64,000 nt of DNA from Actinomadura harenae (GTDB lineage: Bacteria; Actinomycetota; Actinomycetes; Streptosporangiales; Streptosporangiaceae): positions 62,001-126,000 of the forward strand of contig NZ_RFFG01000003.1 of NCBI RefSeq assembly GCF_003696215.1, read 5' to 3'. Below are positions 54,094 through 62,709 of this stretch, piece after piece. The position numbers and the translations under genes were made by a program. Each line of letters opens with the position of its first letter. The stretch's first letter is position 1. The notes under the pieces are model-generated. The model was not told the DNA's origin, did no database searches, and saw nothing but the letters and a program-made list of their open reading frames with translations.

Positions 54094-56838
54094 GTGGACC
54101 AGTACGAGCCCTACTGCCTCGCCGATCTGTTCTTCTACGACAAGCTCGGCCAAAAGCAGAACGAGGCGTCGGACTTCTCGCTCGTCGCCCGTCCCGTTCC
54201 CGAGGGTTGGGTCCGGCACGAATCCGACGTCTGGATGTACTACGCGCCCCAAGGGGAGGGGACGCTGCCGTCCCAGGGCTGGAAGATCCACGTGTCCGCC
54301 CGGCTGGACGACGCCGAGCGCGCACTTGCCCTGATCTGGGACTACTGCGTCCCGCGCGGGATCGTGTTCAAGTACCTGCGCGGCCGGTCCGTCCTGCTCA
54401 TGCGGAACTCCAAGGCCGCCTCGCGTGGAGCCAGCGGGAAGCTCGTCACCCTTTACCCGAGGGACGAGAACGAATGCGAGGGAATCCTCAAAGAGCTGGA
54501 CGAGCTACTCGAAGGCATCGAGGGACCCTACATTCTGAGTGACCTCCGATATGCGCAGGGGCCGCTCTTCGTGCGCTACGGAGGCTTCGCCGAACGCCGC
54601 TGCCCCGGCAAGGACGGCGAACTCGTGCCCGCCATCGAGAACGGTGCGGGAGAACTCGTCCCGGACGTCCGCGGAGCGACGTTCTCGGTGCCCGAATGGG
54701 TGACGCTGCCGTCCTTCCTCGCGCCGCATGTGGACGCCCGCAACTCCGTCCGCGTCGACGAGATGCCGTACGACTTCGAAAGCGTCCTGCATTTCTCGAA
54801 CGGCGGCGGCGTCTACCTCGCCCGCGACCGCGCGTCCGGCGAGCGCGTCGTCCTGAAGGAGGCCCGTCCGCACGCGGGACTCGACGTCATCGGACGCGAC
54901 GCCGTGACCCGCCTCCAACATGAGCGCGACATCCTCGAACGCCTCTCCGGGCTGGACGTCGCGCCGGCGCTGCGCGACTACTTCGTCCTCGGGGAGCACC
55001 ATTTCCTGGTCGAGGAGTTCGTGGACGGCAATCCGCTCCAGCGCCAGATCGTCCACCGGTATCCGCTGACGAAGGCGGACCACGACGCGACGGCGCTCGC
55101 CGCCTATACCGAGTGGGCGCTGGACATGCACGCCAAGGTCGAGGACGCCGTCCGGCGGCTGCACGAACGCGGCGTGGTCTTCGGCGACCTGCATCCGAAC
55201 AACATCCTGGTGACGGCGTCCGGACGGCTCTGCCTCATCGATTTCGAGGTCGCGGTGCCCGCCGAGGACCAGGCGCGTACGACCCTCGCCAATCCCGCGT
55301 TCCTCGCTCCGCGCGACCGGCGCGGCGTCGACGTCGACCGGTACGCGCTCGCCTGCCTGCGCTACTACCTGTTCGCGCCGCAGACCACGATCACCCTGCT
55401 CATGCACCCGCGGAAGGCCGCGCAGCTCGCCGGCCTGATCGCCGAGACGTTCCCGGTGCCGCGCGCGGACTTCGACGACGCCGTCGCCGTCCTCCTCGGG
55501 ACGGATCCCGATCCGGCGCCCTCGCCGCTGGACACGCTGCCGCTGCCGGGCCGCGCCCCCTGGCCGGACGTCCGGGAGGCGCTGCACCGCGCGATCCTGG
55601 CCTCGGCCACCCCCGACCGCGAGGACCGCCTCTTCCCCGGCGACCCCGCGCAGTTCCGGGACGGCGGCGCGGTCAACCTCGCGCACGGAGCCGCCGGGGT
55701 CCTCTACGCCCTGGCCGAAACCGGGGCGGACGTCCCGCCGGAACACGTCGACTGGCTGGTCGAACGCGCCCTGGACCCCGAGGTCGGCATGCCCCTCGGC
55801 CTCTACGACGGCCTCCACGGCGTCGCGCACGTCCTCGACCGCTTCGGACGCCGCCAGGACGCACTCGACATCACCGACATCTGCCTTCGCGAGTCCTGGG
55901 ACCGGCTCAGCCTGAACCTGTGTTCCGGACTGGCGGGAACCGGCCTCACCCTCCTCCACCTGGGCGAGGCCACGGGCGAGACCGAACTGACCGACGCCGC
56001 GCTGCGCATGGTCGACCTGTGCGCCGAGCGCCTCGGCGGCCCGGACGACGTCCCGGAGCTCAGCGGGGGCGACCATCCGCGCGCGGGACTCATGCACGGC
56101 TCGTCCGGCCCGGCGCTGCTGTTCCTGCACGCCTACGAACGCGGCGGTTCCGTGGAGCTCCTCGACCGCGCCGCCGACGCGCTCCGCCAGGACCTGCGCC
56201 GCTGCATGCTCGCCGAGGACGGATCCCTCCAGGTCGACCAGGGGTGGCGAAGCCTGCCCTACCTGGACGAGGGCTCCGTCGGCATCGGTCTCGTGGTCGC
56301 CCGCTACCTCCTTCACCGGCCCGACGAGGAGTTCGAGCGCGCGCTGTCCCGGCTCGCTCGCGTCACCGAATCCGGCTACTTCGTCCAGTCCGGCCTGTTC
56401 GCCGGACGCGCCGGGATCATCGCCGCCCTCGCGACCGGCCTCCGCACCCACCGCACTCCGCACCGCGCCCCGCTCGGTGACCAACATGGTGATCCGCACG
56501 GCGATCCGCGCGCGGATCCGAGGCTGGACGCTCAGATCCAGGGCCTTCGCTGGCACGCCATGCCCTACCGCGACGGCCTGGCGTTCACCGGCGACCAGCT
56601 CATGCGGCTCTCGATGGATCTCGCCACCGGGACGGCCGGGGTGCTGCTCGCCCTGGCGTCCGCGCTCGACGGACGGCGGCCGACGCTGCCGTTCCTCGAC
56701 GACCCGACCCCGACCACCACCACCGACGGCTCGGCCACCACCAGTGGATCGTCCGTCGCCCCGGCCGGATCGTCCGGCCTCATGATCGGCCCTTCCGGCC
56801 GCGTAGGGAGCCTGGCCAAGGAGACCCCGCTCGCGTGA
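54094..56838 (+). CDS. lanKC: Class III lanthipeptide synthetase LanKC
   Basis: The 914-residue trifunctional enzyme first phosphorylates Ser/Thr of the precursor, then eliminates phosphate and forms thioether rings. An N-terminal lyase-like domain (about 1-215, ending GPYILSDLRYAQGPLFVRYGGF) precedes the kinase domain (about 225-480) with the GGGVYLARD loop, Lys255, catalytic Asp365 and Asn370 in GDLHPNN, and metal Asp383 in DFE. The C-terminal LanC-like half (about 510-890) has GLHGVAHVL, SGLAGTGLTLL and HGSSGPALLF but lacks the Cys/Cys/His zinc ligands, which defines class III (RamC-like). The GTG at 54094 follows GAGGAGG by 6 bases; the ATG-less longer frame is rejected. It heads the operon and is followed by the precursor after 57 bases. 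Confidence 0.96.
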   Translation: MDQYEPYCLADLFFYDKLGQKQNEASDFSLVARPVPEGWVRHESDVWMYYAPQGEGTLPSQGWKIHVSARLDDAERALALIWDYCVPRGIVFKYLRGRSVLLMRNSKAASRGASGKLVTLYPRDENECEGILKELDELLEGIEGPYILSDLRYAQGPLFVRYGGFAERRCPGKDGELVPAIENGAGELVPDVRGATFSVPEWVTLPSFLAPHVDARNSVRVDEMPYDFESVLHFSNGGGVYLARDRASGERVVLKEARPHAGLDVIGRDAVTRLQHERDILERLSGLDVAPALRDYFVLGEHHFLVEEFVDGNPLQRQIVHRYPLTKADHDATALAAYTEWALDMHAKVEDAVRRLHERGVVFGDLHPNNILVTASGRLCLIDFEVAVPAEDQARTTLANPAFLAPRDRRGVDVDRYALACLRYYLFAPQTTITLLMHPRKAAQLAGLIAETFPVPRADFDDAVAVLLGTDPDPAPSPLDTLPLPGRAPWPDVREALHRAILASATPDREDRLFPGDPAQFRDGGAVNLAHGAAGVLYALAETGADVPPEHVDWLVERALDPEVGMPLGLYDGLHGVAHVLDRFGRRQDALDITDICLRESWDRLSLNLCSGLAGTGLTLLHLGEATGETELTDAALRMVDLCAERLGGPDDVPELSGGDHPRAGLMHGSSGPALLFLHAYERGGSVELLDRAADALRQDLRRCMLAEDGSLQVDQGWRSLPYLDEGSVGIGLVVARYLLHRPDEEFERALSRLARVTESGYFVQSGLFAGRAGIIAALATGLRTHRTPHRAPLGDQHGDPHGDPRADPRLDAQIQGLRWHAMPYRDGLAFTGDQLMRLSMDLATGTAGVLLALASALDGRRPTLPFLDDPTPTTTTDGSATTSGSSVAPAGSSGLMIGPSGRVGSLAKETPLA

Positions 56839-56895
56839 TGCCGGAACGGCCCGACCCCGCCCACCACGGAAGGGAAAGGAGGTGTAGCAACCACC

Positions 56896-57027
56896 ATGGC
56901 GCTTCTCGACCTGCAGGGCCTTCAGGCCCCCACCGCCTCCGGCGGAGCCAGCGGAGGCAGCGGTCTGACCATCGCTACCTGCGCATCGCACACGCCGAGC
57001 AACCTGAGCCTCGTGCTCTGCCACTGA
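56896..57027 (+). CDS. lanA: Class III lanthipeptide precursor (two-ring, SapB/AmfS-like)
   Basis: The 43-residue peptide starts MALLDLQGLQ, containing the LLDLQ leader motif that class III enzymes recognise. After a Gly/Ser-rich linker come two ring motifs: Ser22-xx-Thr25-xxx-Cys29 and Ser35-xx-Ser38-xxx-Cys42, the same S-xx-S-xxx-C spacing as SapB. Five residues separate the rings (A-S-H-T-P). Each can give a lanthionine with a dehydroamino acid or a labionin. The only two Pro are P12, near the leader end, and P34, between the rings. The start lies 11 bases after AAGGAGGTG, the strongest RBS in the window. Too short for standard ORF lists. Confidence 0.93.
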   Translation: MALLDLQGLQAPTASGGASGGSGLTIATCASHTPSNLSLVLCH

Positions 57028-57094
57028 GCCCCGGCACCCGGGCGTGACGATCCGGGTGGCCGCCGCTAAGGCGGTCATCCGGAGCGCCCACAAC

Positions 57095-57134
57095 CGCCGC
57101 GTGCGGTGCGGTCTCGGCCGTACCGCACGCGGCG
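57095..57134 (+). promoter_or_regulatory. Hairpin between precursor and exporter genes
   Basis: CGCCGCGTGCGGT (57095-57107) and ACCGCACGCGGCG (57122-57134) form a perfect 13-bp stem with a 14-base loop, 67 bases after the lanA stop. With no T-run it may be a partial terminator or an mRNA-stabilising stem, letting lanA mRNA exceed exporter mRNA. Confidence 0.65.
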
Positions 57135-57165
57135 CTCACCTTCTCCAAGGAAAGAAGGACGACGG

Positions 57166-58911
57166 ATGCGGACGGCGGCGGATCGCCTGGTCGCGCGCAC
57201 CGCACGCGCAGGAGGGATCTGGACGGTCCTCCTCGCCGTGGGCGCCCTCGGCGGCGCCGTCCTGGAACTGCTCCTGCCGTTCACCATCGGACGCACACTC
57301 GACGGCCTGACCTCGGGAAACGCCGTCCACAACCGGTGGACGGCCATCGCGGCGGCGGTCGTCGCGGGGATCGCGGCCTGCGAGGTCCTGACGTCCTGGA
57401 CGACCGGTGTCACCGGCGCCGGGGCGGCGGCCCGGCTGCGCCGCGGCCTGCTCGGCCGGGTCCTCGGCGCGGGACCGGCGATCACCCGCCGCCATCCCGA
57501 AGGAGACCTCGCGACCCGTATCGGGTTGAACGCGGAAGAACTCGGTCAGGCTCCGGCGGCGCTCGTCACGGCCGCCGCGCTGCTCATCCCGACCGTCGGC
57601 GGGCTGGTCGCGCTGGCCGTCATCGACCCCTGGCTTCTGGGCGCGCTGGTCGCCGGCCTGGTGGCGATCACGCTCGTCCTGCGCGGCTTCCTGCGGGCGA
57701 CCACCGTCCACGCGGCCGGATACCAGCGCACACAGAGTGACATCGCGTCCCGCCTGATGGACGCGCTCACCGGAATCCGCACGATCGCCGCCGCCGGAAC
57801 CACCGACTTGGAAACCCGCCGGATCCTCGCCCCGCTGCCTGTTCTCCGCGAACACGGGCTGCGTCTATGGCGCGCCAACGCGCGCGCGGGGGTGCAGGCG
57901 GGGCTGACCGTTCCGCTTCTTGAGGTGGCCGTTCTCGTCGTGGGCGGTTGGCGGCTCGCGTCAGGTGCCCTGACCCTGGGGGATCTGTACGCCGCAGCCC
58001 GCTACGCGGTGCTCGGCGCGAGCCTGTCGGGCGCGCTCGGCCAGGTCGGGCAGCTCGCCCGATCGCGCGCGGCCGCGAGCCGGGTCACCGAGGTGCTCGC
58101 GGAACCCGTCGTCCGCCACGGCACGCGCCGCCTCCCCCTGCACGGTCCCGGAACCCTCGAATTCCGGAATGTCGCGATCGGCACCCCGGACGGCGAAGGG
58201 CTCCACGGCATCGACTTCACGGTCCCCAGCGGCGGCGCGACCGCCGTCGTCGGACGCTCCGGTGCGGGCAAATCCCTGCTCGCCGCCCTGGCCGGACGCC
58301 TGCTCGACCCGGATGAAGGCATCGTTCTCCTGGACGGCGTCGCCCTGCACGAGCTGTCGCGCAGCGAGCTTCGACGCGCTGTCGGCTATGCGTTCGAACG
58401 TCCCGTCCTGCTGGGGGAGACCGTCACCGACGCGGTTGCGCTCGGCCTGCCGTCCCACACGCACGCGCACGAGGACCACGTGCGGAACGCAGCCCGCGCC
58501 GCACGCGCGGACACCTACCTGGAACGACTGCCCTCCGGCTATGCCACCGCCTTGGCGGACGCACCGATGTCGGGCGGCGAACGCCAACGCCTGGGAATCG
58601 CTCGTGCGCTCGCGCAAGGGGAGCGGCTCCTCGTCCTGGACGACGCGACCTCCAGCCTCGACACCGTGACCGAACGCGAGATCGGCGCGGCCCTGACCAG
58701 CGCGGCCGACGGCCGGACGCGCCTGCTCGTCGCCCACCGCGTCGCCACCGCCGCCGAGGCCGACCACGTCGTCTGGCTCGACGACGGCCGCGTCCGCGCC
58801 CAGGCCCCCCACAGCGACCTATGGCGCGACCACCCCGACTACCGGGCCCTCTTCGCCGACCCCACAGCTTCCAAGGGAGCCGACCCCACAGCCTCTAAGG
58901 GAACGGCATGA
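57166..58911 (+). CDS. ABC half-transporter with degenerate catalytic site
   Basis: The 581-residue exporter half has six helices (about 15-310) and an ATPase domain: Walker A GRSGAGKS (363-370), signature MSGGERQ (468-474) and Walker B LLVLDD. Asp493 replaces the catalytic Glu, so this half forms the weak ATP site of a heterodimer. RamA-like in position. RBS GAAGGA 7 bases before the ATG at 57166. The C-terminus carries a direct duplication (DPTASKGA / DPTASKGT). It overlaps the next gene by ATGA. Confidence 0.93.
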   Translation: MRTAADRLVARTARAGGIWTVLLAVGALGGAVLELLLPFTIGRTLDGLTSGNAVHNRWTAIAAAVVAGIAACEVLTSWTTGVTGAGAAARLRRGLLGRVLGAGPAITRRHPEGDLATRIGLNAEELGQAPAALVTAAALLIPTVGGLVALAVIDPWLLGALVAGLVAITLVLRGFLRATTVHAAGYQRTQSDIASRLMDALTGIRTIAAAGTTDLETRRILAPLPVLREHGLRLWRANARAGVQAGLTVPLLEVAVLVVGGWRLASGALTLGDLYAAARYAVLGASLSGALGQVGQLARSRAAASRVTEVLAEPVVRHGTRRLPLHGPGTLEFRNVAIGTPDGEGLHGIDFTVPSGGATAVVGRSGAGKSLLAALAGRLLDPDEGIVLLDGVALHELSRSELRRAVGYAFERPVLLGETVTDAVALGLPSHTHAHEDHVRNAARAARADTYLERLPSGYATALADAPMSGGERQRLGIARALAQGERLLVLDDATSSLDTVTEREIGAALTSAADGRTRLLVAHRVATAAEADHVVWLDDGRVRAQAPHSDLWRDHPDYRALFADPTASKGADPTASKGTA

Positions 58912-60662
58912 CCCTCACCCCACGCCCGCGCACGAGCCCGATCCCCCGAACGAACCCCGGCACGGCCTCACCTCCTCATCACGAGAACGGGGCATGGGGA
59001 TTCGTCATCCGGGGACTGCTCGCAGAACCGCGTGCGTTGCTGCGCGTCCTCATCTGGTCGGTTGTGGAGGCCGGTCCCGCACTGTTCGTCGGCCAGGCGG
59101 TCGCCAAGGCGATCGGCAACGGGTTCGCAGTTGGGCACCCATGGACAGGGACGGCCTGGCTAGGCGCGCTCGCCCTGGTCTGGGCGGTCGCCGCGATCGG
59201 GGCGCGTCAAGTCGTTCTGGCCGTGGCGGCCACCGTCGAGCCCTTCCGCGACCGGTTGCTGACCGAGGCCGTCGCCGGGACGCTGCGGCACGCGGCCAAC
59301 GCGGGACGCCCGCCCGGATCGGAGGCCGTCGCGCGGGTGAACCTCCAGGTGGAACTGGCACGGGACGCGCTCGCTGCCCTGGTCACCGTGGTCCGCTCGT
59401 TCGCGTTCACCGCCGTCAGCGTCGTCGTCGGCCTCGCCGTTCTGGAACCTCTCGTCCTGCCGTGGGTGCTGCCGCCGTTCGTCGCGGGACTCCTGCTGTT
59501 CGCGGTGTCGCTGCCCGCGCTCGCCCGCCGCCAGCGCGCGTACCTGCTCGCGGACGAGGCGACGGTCGCCGCGACGGCCGAGCTGATCGGAGGGCTCCGC
59601 GACGTCGTGGCCTGCGGAGCCGAGGAGCGCGCCGGAGACGCCGTCCGCGCGCGCGTGGCCGCGCAGGAGGCGGCCGGACGGGCCCTGGCCGGGGTCACCG
59701 CCCTCCGCACGGTCGCGCTGACCGTCGGCGGATGGGCGCCGGTGCTCCTGCTCCTCCTCGCGGTGCCCTGGCTCGGACGCCACGGCGTCGGCGCGGCCAT
59801 GGTGATCGGCGCGCTCACGTACCTGACGCAGTCGCTCGTCCCCGCGTTCGGCGGCCTGGTCCGCGGGCTCGGCGTCAGCGCCGTCCGCCTCGGCGTGGCC
59901 GTGGACCGCGTCCTGTCGACCGCCTCCACCGCGCCGCCCGTCCCCTCGGCCTCCCCGGAGCGCGCGGACGTGCGGCTTCGCGCGGTCACCGCCGCCTACG
60001 GCCCGGACGCCATGCCGGTGATCGACGCCCTGGACCTGGACATCCCGGACGGCGAGCACCTCGCGGTGGTCGGCCCGAGCGGCATCGGGAAGTCCACCCT
60101 GGCCGCGGTCATCACGGGCCTGACGCGTCCGCGCGACGGGACGGCCGCCATCGGCGGAATCCGCGCCGACCTGGTCGATCCCGCCGCGCGGGTGCTGATC
60201 CCGCAGGAGGCGTACGTGTTCCGCGGCACCGTCCGGGAGAACCTCGGCTACCTCACGTCCGACCCGCGGCCGCCGTTCGCGCCGGCCATGGACGCCGTCG
60301 GCTCCGCCGGGCTGGTGGCCCGCCTCGGTGGCCTGGACGCCGAGCTCGACCCCGCGGCGCTGTCGGCGGGGGAGCGGCAGCTGATCGCGCTGACCCGCGC
60401 CTACCTCGCGCCCGCGCGCCTGGTCGTGCTGGACGAGGCGACCTGCCATCTCGACCCCGCCGCCGAGGCCCGCGCGGAGGAGGCGTTCGCCCGGAGGCCC
60501 GGCACGCTGATCGTCGTGGCGCACCGGATCAGCTCGGCCCGCCGCGCCGGCCGCGTCCTGCTGATGGACGGCACGCGCACCCGCCTCGGGACGCACGACG
60601 ACCTCGTCCACGGTTCGCCCCCGTACGCGGCCCTGGCCGGACGCTGGCGCCCCGGCTCCTGA
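58908..60662 (+). CDS. ABC half-transporter, catalytically complete
   Basis: The 584-residue partner has a polar N-terminal extension (about 1-28), six helices, and an ATPase domain with Walker A GPSGIGKS (389-396), signature LSAGERQ (485-491), Walker B VVLDE with catalytic Glu510 and a switch His in VVAHRI. Starts at the ATGA overlap with the preceding gene, so the two halves are made in equal amounts. RamB-like in position. It should export the modified lanthipeptide; whether the leader is still attached is open. Confidence 0.93.
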   Translation: MTLTPRPRTSPIPRTNPGTASPPHHENGAWGFVIRGLLAEPRALLRVLIWSVVEAGPALFVGQAVAKAIGNGFAVGHPWTGTAWLGALALVWAVAAIGARQVVLAVAATVEPFRDRLLTEAVAGTLRHAANAGRPPGSEAVARVNLQVELARDALAALVTVVRSFAFTAVSVVVGLAVLEPLVLPWVLPPFVAGLLLFAVSLPALARRQRAYLLADEATVAATAELIGGLRDVVACGAEERAGDAVRARVAAQEAAGRALAGVTALRTVALTVGGWAPVLLLLLAVPWLGRHGVGAAMVIGALTYLTQSLVPAFGGLVRGLGVSAVRLGVAVDRVLSTASTAPPVPSASPERADVRLRAVTAAYGPDAMPVIDALDLDIPDGEHLAVVGPSGIGKSTLAAVITGLTRPRDGTAAIGGIRADLVDPAARVLIPQEAYVFRGTVRENLGYLTSDPRPPFAPAMDAVGSAGLVARLGGLDAELDPAALSAGERQLIALTRAYLAPARLVVLDEATCHLDPAAEARAEEAFARRPGTLIVVAHRISSARRAGRVLLMDGTRTRLGTHDDLVHGSPPYAALAGRWRPGS

Positions 60663-60701
60663 CATCTCCGCCCACATCGCGCGCCCGGAGGGAACACCGC
60701 C

Positions 60702-62705
60702 ATGAGATACCCCGAGGCCGAACGCGGGCCCGTCGTCGAGACCCTGCACGGACGCCGCGTCCCCGACCCCTACCGCTGGCTGGAGGACCCCACCGCGCCC
60801 GCGACCCGCGCCTGGCTGGACGCCCAGGACGAGCTGTATCACGAGCACATCGACCCCGAGATCCGGCGGACGTTCCGTGAGCGCGTCGCCGAGCTCGCCG
60901 ACACCGGAACCGTCGCCGCCCCCGTCTGGCGCGGCGACCGGCGCTTCACCCTCCGCCGCGTCGCGGGGCAGGAGCACGCCGTCCTGCACGTGGCGGACGG
61001 CGGCGGCCCCGAGCGGACGCTCCTCGACCCCGCCTCGCTCGACCCGTCCGGCACGACGACGCTCGACGCGTGGCGCCCCGACCCGTCCGGGCGGCTGCTG
61101 GCCTGCCAGGTGTCGCGGGGCGGCACCGAACGCGCCGACCTCCTCGTCCTGGACGTCGCGACCGGCGCGATCCTGGACGGCCCGATCGACCGCTGCCGCT
61201 ACTCCCCGGTGGCCTGGCTCTCCGACTCGAACGGGTTCTACTACGTCCGCGGCGAGCCGGGCGACGAGACGCGGCGCCGCGTCCACCTGCACTTCGTCGG
61301 CGAACCACCCGAACTCGACACCCCGGTCACCGGACCGGCCGCGTCCCACGGCGTCGGTATCAGCGCCGACGGCCGCTGGCTCGTGATCTCCACCGCGGAC
61401 GGCGCCGAACCCCGCAACGCCCTCGTCGTCGCGGACCTCTCCGCCGAGAACCCCGACCTCCGGCCCGTCCAGCGGGACGTGGACGCCCGCGCCGCCGCGG
61501 CCGTCGGCCCGGACGGACGCCTCTTCATCGTCACCGACCGGGACGCGCCGCGCGTGCGGCTCTGCGTCGCCGATCCGTCCCGTCCGGCCGACTGGACCGA
61601 GCTGATCCCCGAGGACGAAGAGGCCGTCCTGGCGGATTTCGCCCTCCTCGACGGCCTGATCGCCGTCACCCGCGTCCGGGGCGGAACGTCCGAACTGTCC
61701 CTGCACGACGCGCGCACCGGAGAGCGGCGACGCGACGTCCCGCTGCCCGGCCCCGGCGTGCTCGGCCCGCTGTCGGCCCGTCCCGGCGGCGGACACGAGC
61801 TGTGGTTCACGCACAGCGGCCTGGCCACGCCCGAGGCCGTCTGGCGCTACGACGTCCGCGACAACGATCTCACCGTCTGGGAACCGTCCCCTAGCCCCAT
61901 CGTTCTGCCGCCGATCGAGACGCACCAGATCACCTGCGTCTCGGCCGACGGCACCCCGGTGCGCGTGGACCTGATGGCCCGCCCCCGGCAGGGCGCCGGC
62001 CCACGCCCGACCATCCTCTACGGCTACGGCGGCTTCGGCATTCCGCTCACCCCGTCCTACGCCGCGGACGCGCTGGCCTGGGTGGAGGAGGGAGGCGTCC
62101 TGGCGATCGCCCACCTGAGGGGAGGAGGCGAGGACGGCACGGTCTCGCACCGCGCGGGCATGCTCGACCGGAAGCAGCGCGTCTTCGACGACTTCCTCGC
62201 CGCCGCCGAGGAACTCGTCTCCACCGGCCGGACGACCCCGGACCGGCTGGCGATCTGGGGCGAGTCCAACGGCGGCCTCCTCGTCGGCGCGGCGCTGACC
62301 CAGCGCCCGGACCTGTTCGCGGCGGCCGTCTGCGTCGCGCCGCTGCTGGACATGGTCCGCTATGACCGCTTCGGCATGGGCGCGGCGTGGCACGGCGAGT
62401 ACGGTTCGCCCGCCGATCCCGAGGCGTTCGGCTGGCTGCACGCGTACTCGCCGTACCACCACGTCCACGCGGGGACCGGCTACCCGGCGACCCTCTTCGC
62501 GGTCTTCGACGGCGACTCCCGCGTCGACCCGCTGCACGCGCGCAAGATGTGCGCCGCGCTCCAGTGGGCGGCCGCCGGGGACCGGCCCGTCCTGCTGCGC
62601 AGGGAGTCCGGCGTCGGGCACGCGTCCCGATCCGCCGGACGCTCCTACGATCTCGCGGCCGACCTCCTCACTTTCGTGACGACTCGGATAGGAGGATCTG
62701 CCTGA
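60702..62705 (+). CDS. Prolyl oligopeptidase (S9), likely leader protease
   Basis: The 667-residue enzyme has an N-terminal region and beta-propeller (about 5-400; PDPYRWLED at the start is typical) and an alpha/beta-hydrolase domain (about 410-665) with Ser522 (GESNGG), Asp605 and His640; the triad is complete. No signal peptide, so it acts in the cytoplasm. S9 enzymes cut after Pro in short peptides. The gene is 39 bases from the transporter and in the same operon, as FlaP in the Kribbella flavipeptin cluster, so P12 of the precursor is the expected cleavage site. General peptide turnover is the alternative. Confidence 0.9.
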   Translation: MRYPEAERGPVVETLHGRRVPDPYRWLEDPTAPATRAWLDAQDELYHEHIDPEIRRTFRERVAELADTGTVAAPVWRGDRRFTLRRVAGQEHAVLHVADGGGPERTLLDPASLDPSGTTTLDAWRPDPSGRLLACQVSRGGTERADLLVLDVATGAILDGPIDRCRYSPVAWLSDSNGFYYVRGEPGDETRRRVHLHFVGEPPELDTPVTGPAASHGVGISADGRWLVISTADGAEPRNALVVADLSAENPDLRPVQRDVDARAAAAVGPDGRLFIVTDRDAPRVRLCVADPSRPADWTELIPEDEEAVLADFALLDGLIAVTRVRGGTSELSLHDARTGERRRDVPLPGPGVLGPLSARPGGGHELWFTHSGLATPEAVWRYDVRDNDLTVWEPSPSPIVLPPIETHQITCVSADGTPVRVDLMARPRQGAGPRPTILYGYGGFGIPLTPSYAADALAWVEEGGVLAIAHLRGGGEDGTVSHRAGMLDRKQRVFDDFLAAAEELVSTGRTTPDRLAIWGESNGGLLVGAALTQRPDLFAAAVCVAPLLDMVRYDRFGMGAAWHGEYGSPADPEAFGWLHAYSPYHHVHAGTGYPATLFAVFDGDSRVDPLHARKMCAALQWAAAGDRPVLLRRESGVGHASRSAGRSYDLAADLLTFVTTRIGGSA

Positions 62706-62709
62706 CGGG

